In this document: positions 59,754 to 64,000 of the stretch, piece after piece | Position numbering within the stretch: the first letter of the stretch is position 1 | How the letters are laid out: every line of letters begins with the position of its first letter | Assembly: GCA_963969595.1 (NCBI GenBank) | Contig: OZ018417.1 | Location: 6,202,501-6,266,500, forward strand | Reading direction: 5' to 3' | From: Neckera pumila | Taxonomy: Eukaryota; Streptophyta; Bryopsida; Hypnales; Neckeraceae | Length of the DNA: 64,000 bases | Translations under genes and position numbers: made by a program | The notes under the pieces: model-generated | What the model was told of the DNA's origin: nothing | Database searches by the model: none | Seen by the model: only the letters and a program-made list of their open reading frames with translations

Positions 59754-59807
59754 AGGTGGCAATCTTCTGTATTGGAGCGTGCAATCCGTGCATTGCACAT
59801 CCTTATA

Positions 59808-60045
59808 AGGTAACTAAGGTAGAACCACCCATTTCCAATTAGGGACCTAATTGAGATCAAATGTAAAGATGCTACTCATTTTAGAACTTAAATGTTCTTA
59901 CATCATAACTTATTGTTTTGGTCAACAAACCATAAGCTATCTATAGTGTAAGAATATTTAAGTTCTAAAATGAGTATGGTCTTTACATTTGATTGCAATT
60001 AGGTATTTGATCGAGAATAGGTGGTTCGACACTATAAGGAAGCAA
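59808..60045. repeat. Second fold-back repeat, about 240 bp
   Basis: GGTAGAACCACCCATTTCC, then GATCAAATGTAAAGATGCTAC and TCATTTTAGAACTTAAATGT are mirrored by ATTTAAGTTCTAAAATGAGT, GTCTTTACATTTGATTGC and GAGAATAGGTGGTTCGAC. The spacer around TTGTTTTGGTCAACAAACC forms the loop. The outer arm carries the AAGGTAGAAxCACC word found elsewhere in the window. Confidence 0.65.
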
Positions 60046-60049
60046 TGTC

Positions 60050-60200
60050 AATTTGGACATTTTTTTGTTAATTTTTTGTCAATTTTTTTTTGTCAATTTG
60101 GACATTATTTTGTCAATTTTCTATCAATTCAGACATTTTTTTTTATAGAATTCTGTCAATTCAGACATTTTAGTCAATTAGGATGTGTCAATTCGGACAC
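60050..60200. repeat. Degenerate tandem repeat of TGTCAATTTGGACATTTT
   Basis: About six or seven imperfect units built on GTCAATTYGGACATT with T-runs of varying length. It begins directly after the fold-back repeat. Low complexity with no coding meaning. Confidence 0.7.
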
Positions 60201-61299
60201 CGTTTTCTTGTTCTGTACCTTACACCTTAAATCGCAGAGTTATGCAATTCAACATGATTTTCACTATTATGTTGAAAAAAAATTGTGAGGTTCCATTGGT
60301 AGTCAAAACAAGATTTTGAATTCTCTTTGTGTATTTTTTTTGGACACCGTGTGAATAAACTACAAATTCTCAAAGTGTTGAAAATAGGTGTACCTACACT
60401 ACAAGGGTCCTGTGTCTTAATCGACAAAATATTGACAGAAGCCCATCAATTGCTTTGTCAGTGGAAACCTGTAGGTTTACCCAATTTGTTGACATAATGC
60501 TATCATTTAATTTATTCAGTTGACAAAGTTTGTGTTAACTTGTAGTCTATGGAATGCTAGCTTGTGAGTGGGCTTCACAAAGAAAATTTCACCAATTAAT
60601 GCCATTTCTTTGTAGTGAAGTGCAACAAGTTAGCATCTAGATGCTTCTTCACACTATAATGAGACCAACTTAGATATTGAGTCTACAAACATCCATAGGT
60701 AGATCCTTGACCAGATTTGGGAATTTCTGTCCTGTTGTGCCAAGTCTTCCATCCGGCCCCAAGTATAAACTGGCCCTAAGCATTCAAATTCACGGAAGAA
60801 AGTTGATTGATTATGTTCATTGATTGTGAAGGATGATATAAATTGAAAACTAATATTAAATCGATTGATACAAAGTAAAATCTAATGCATTTAAACTAGT
60901 GATGTTGATTGAAGGTTGGAGAATTTTGGAAAAACTTTTGAAGCTTGGAAAAAATCTAATCCAAGGAGGAAAAAAAGGAATGTAAGAAAAATCCATACCC
61001 GAGTGCCTATGAAGCAAGAATACGTGAGGACTAAGATTTGTATTGAGATTTTAAGGGTTTTGAAGTAGAAATATAGGTTCCAAGTTGCTATTTGAAGCTT
61101 TGGTCATAATTAGAAGACTAATTTGAATATTTGACCCCTTTATAGAGGTTTGACTATGTATACTAATCCAATTTTTTTTAATTATAATAAGCACAATTAA
61201 CTACATGAAGTTTTAAGGTCTTCAATATAAATCTAATTAGCATTTATGAGGCTTATATCATTACCATTAGTCTGCCCAGTGCTGTTGTCATAGTCAAAA
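60201..61299. other. AT-rich spacer
   Basis: No supported gene. CACTACAAGGGTCC at about 60394 resembles a CACTA end but has no partner that I could find. Confidence 0.4.
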
Positions 61300-61505
61300 T
61301 AAAAATAAAAATAATTTTCTAATTTTTCATTTCATAGAAACTTTGAAATTCAATAACTTTCATGTTGCAAGTCCAAACACCACAGAACAAAGCGCATGCA
61401 CCCCTCCTTGCCGAGAGCTTCTTGACAGTACCAAGCACGCGCTCAAAGGATGCGCAATCCGGGAGATCTCAATGTAATAAAACAAACAAAACAAAACAAA
61501 CAGCT
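61300..61505. repeat. Third copy of the A-tailed dispersed repeat
   Basis: CTTTGAAATTCAATAACTTT, CATGCACCCCTCCTTGCCGA and CCGGGAGATCTCAA follow in the same order as at 5737-6075 and end in AAAACAAACAAAACAAAAC. The shared 3' A-rich tail supports a retroposon origin. Confidence 0.6.
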
Positions 61506-61826
61506 AAATTTAAGGTATGGATTGTTTGATTCTAAGAATAATTAGAAATTCTTAGAATAATTAGAAATTTGTTAGATGTAATAGAAATCAAAGATTGCAG
61601 TTCTAGAACATTCCACAAAATAGAAGAAAAAAAATAAATAGAAAATATTTTGGAGAAAGTCAAGAGGGGGACGTAGAAAGAAATAGGTTGAAAGAAAAGA
61701 ATAAGATCATAGATAGAATTTATACACCTTGTTAAAGTTGTTCTTTAAATTGTTCTTTAAATTGAGTATACAACAACACAAAGACGCAACAAAAATGAAT
61801 CAATGTAGGCCTCATGATACAATTAT

Positions 61827-62750
61827 GCCCTTAAGGACCAAGGTGATTTTCCTATCAAAACCAACTCAAAACTATCATTTCTATTGCAAAGAGAAAAGAG
61901 CTTTAAAAAATGTTTTTTCTTGCATATCCAATTATAAGATCTTATACTTGACTTGTATATGAATATATAGAAGAAATTTCAGAAACTTTGACCACATAGA
62001 TTGCAAGATATATGCATTTAAAGTGAAGAAAACAAGTTTTTTGCACCTTGCTTGACTAGATTTTTTGGCTTTGAGTCTTTGTAGTTCAATTTTTTTGCAC
62101 TATGGAATTTAATTTTCTACTTCTTTATGTTAAGTAGTTGAGTCAAGAATCTCCCAAAAGAATTTAGGATAAAAAGAATTTAATTTTCACTCATTAAAAA
62201 ATTGTTAAGTAGAGGTGGGTTCAAGATTGAAGAAAAAACTAAATTGTTAATAACTTTTAGATGGAATTGAATCACAATAATCCCAATGGTGAGATTGTTC
62301 TAGCAAGAAAATTTCACCTTGTCTAACAATTGTTTTTGAAAAATTCTAAAAATTGCATTGAAAACGAATTCTACAAGTTATTTTTTCAAGAAGATGCTTA
62401 GATTGCCCAAAAAACTAAGATTGTCCACAACTTTCTCATTATTAGTCCAAATTGAATGAAACAATGCTTCACATGTAGACAAAAATATAATCTTTGAGGA
62501 AAAAATTTGAAAAAAAAATTATTTTGACTTTTTGTGATTTTTTTTGGACTGCCCGCCGAACTCCAATTTTGCTTATTGTGCCATAACTTCTGCTCCCGAG
62601 CATCAATTAAAATAAAAATTATATATTCACAAAGCTCTCGCAAAAATACACAACCTCAAAAAATCCCAAAAAATATTACTAAAAACTAAGGCAGTAGGAA
62701 CCTGCCCGGACCCAAATTGTCTCCCAAGGGGACAAGCGGTCCTTTAGGGG
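61827..62750. mobile_element. Complete TTAA-family element, 924 bp, flanked by TTAT
   Basis: TTAT (61823-61826) precedes GCCCTTAAGGACCAAGG, and GGTCCTTTAGGGG precedes TTAT (62751-62754). The left 200 bp match, base for base over long stretches, the inverse of 14740-14931 (for example AGATTGCAAGATAT and GCATTTAAAG). The right end matches the starts at 541 and 11569 (CCCCTAAAGGACC). The length is one base short of the 28912 copy. No transposase. Confidence 0.7.
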
Positions 62751-62754
62751 TTAT

Positions 62755-63056
62755 AGTATGCGTATTTGTGAATGGAAATGTGGTGGAAACAACTTCCGAG
62801 GTATGTCCTTAAATTTATTTCTCTTCTTGTAGACACCATAGTTACATTTGAAATTAGAGGTTTAAGTTTCACTTCTAGGAATTTCAACTTTGAATTCAAG
62901 ATCACTTAGCTAAATTCTAGAGGTTTCAAATAACATATCACAATATAAAAACTAGGTAAAATTAAGGAAGATAGAATACAATGAAATAAAATAATCAAGA
63001 GCTTTAATTTTAGATAAAAATATCAAAATTCATCCAATTCATATTAGAAAGGAACC
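62755..63056. other. AT-rich spacer between two element copies
   Basis: Three hundred bases separating the 924-bp copy from the next one. Nothing recognised. Confidence 0.5.
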
Positions 63057-63060
63057 TTAA

Positions 63061-64000
63061 CCCCTAAAGGTTTTTGACTATGTTTTCACCAAAACCGCTC
63101 CAAAACTGCCATTTCTAATACAAGTATCAAATTGTAGAAAAAGAACACTTTTCAATATATGAAACCGTAGGATCTTGTAGTAAATTAGTTTAAGAAGATG
63201 GGGAAAAAATTTCAGAATTTTCCACTATGTAGATTGCAAGATAATAGCGTTTCAATTGACAAAAGTCCCTTTTTAATCACTGCAAAAATTTGGGCAGCTG
63301 CCCTTCACAAGGTCAAATTTGTATGAAAAAATGTCCAAAATGGTGGTTACTCTTTGGATTCACTATTCAAGGCAAGTTGGTTACATCCTTGAAAATTTTC
63401 AGATCATTTGGAATTGTACAACATATAGGAAAAAAATAGTAAGTAGGAAGAGGTAGAAAATGACTCAAAATACTAAATTGTCAAGAATTTAATTATGTAA
63501 TTGAAAAATTCCAATCCCAACGGTTGTAATGTTGTAATAGACAATATACACCCAATGTTTTTTGTTTTATTCAAAAATATTGAAAATTGAGTTAGATAAA
63601 GGACTTCAAAGTTTATTTTAGAGTAGAGATTTCATAACTACCCATAAACTACCCTAAACTAAGAATCCTCATAACTTTTGACTTGTTAATCCACATGGAA
63701 TGATTCAAAGCTTCCCGCGTACATATAAATCTAAAGAACCAATTTCAAATTTTTATTTTCTTAAAAAGTGATTTTTAAAGAAGTTTTTTTGCTGCCCAGG
63801 CTGCCCGCCGAGCAAGGAAAATGTTATATCATGCAATAACTTTTTAATCATGTAGTCAAAAGTTATGAAAATTGTTGGGCCTTAAAGCTACTCCTTGGAA
63901 AAATGTTGTGTGAAAATTTCAAAGAAAAAAATTAAAAACTCCACTCGTAGTGAGCTACCCAAAAACGCTATGATGCCAAAAAAGCATGTTCAGGGCTTTA
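63061..64000. mobile_element. TTAA-flanked element, inverted relative to 28912, cut by window end
   Basis: TTAA (63057-63060) precedes CCCCTAAAGGTTTTTGACTA. The sequence runs as the reverse of 28912-29836 almost throughout, including GCCCGCCGAGCA, CTACTCCTTGGAAAAATGTT and CTACCCAAAAACGCTATGATG. The window stops at GGGCTTTA, where the final GGGG and TTAA would be expected within a few bases. Confidence 0.7.

Noticed and set aside
60394..60412. CACTACAAGGGTCC as the end of another CACTA element
   Set aside because: No inverted partner or 3-bp duplication was found within several kilobases.
1..64000. TTTAGGGG ends as telomere repeats
   Set aside because: They are single occurrences with one extra G, always at element ends next to TTAA, and never in tandem.

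Overview
This is nuclear DNA from a land plant. It has interrupted genes with GT-AG introns, plant-type families (a SOS1 Na+/H+ antiporter, an NXPE/PC-esterase-like wall-type enzyme, a calmodulin-like protein), telo-box motifs and plant transposon types (CACTA, Mutator-like, LINE, pogo-like). Introns are mostly 90-500 bp, so even a 24-exon SOS1 fits in about 10 kb. Together with the AT-rich, repeat-packed spacers this suggests a bryophyte or similar seedless plant with a compact genic fraction. That placement is an inference, not something the sequence proves.

Layout. 1-7.1 kb: AT-rich repeat DNA with two divergent LINE remnants and a GC-richer block near 4.0-5.2 kb. 7.14-10.54 kb (minus): an intact nine-exon NOP56 gene (593 aa). 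11.6-14.9 kb: a 3.4-kb transposon-like element bounded by inverted CCTCTAAAGG ends. 17.9-20.7 kb: a degenerate tandem repeat, a truncated gene copy, a short telomere-like tract and the intact single-exon NXPE/PC-esterase-like gene (540 aa, minus). 25.9-26.6 kb (minus): an intact intronless four-EF-hand calmodulin-like gene with a satellite-like array directly upstream. 27.7-33 kb: several small DNA transposons. 34.57-44.91 kb (minus): a complete 24-exon SOS1 gene (1171 aa). 45.4-46.05 kb (minus): a partial, probably broken nitrobindin-type gene. 47.8-50.3 kb and 61.8-64.0 kb: more copies of the TTAA-flanked element family. 54.0-56.2 kb (minus): remains of a multi-exon gene I do not recognise. 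57.0-60.2 kb: a duplicated segment split by a CACTA element, followed by two fold-back repeats.

The four intact genes are unrelated in job: snoRNP assembly, probable extracellular glycan or cutin modification, Ca2+ sensing and Na+ export. They share a strand but not an operon-like link. Ca2+ sensing and SOS1 both belong to salt signalling in plants, but nothing here shows that this calmodulin-like protein acts on this SOS1.

The most interesting system is a family of non-autonomous elements with ends 5'-CCCCTAAA...TTTAGGGG-3' flanked by TTAA (or TTAT). Two copies have nearly the same length (925 and 924 bp), and one has a recognisable unoccupied site elsewhere in the window. This fits a TTAA-targeting transposase of the piggyBac, Kolobok or Sola3 type, none of which is a usual plant transposon. 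No transposase is present in the window.
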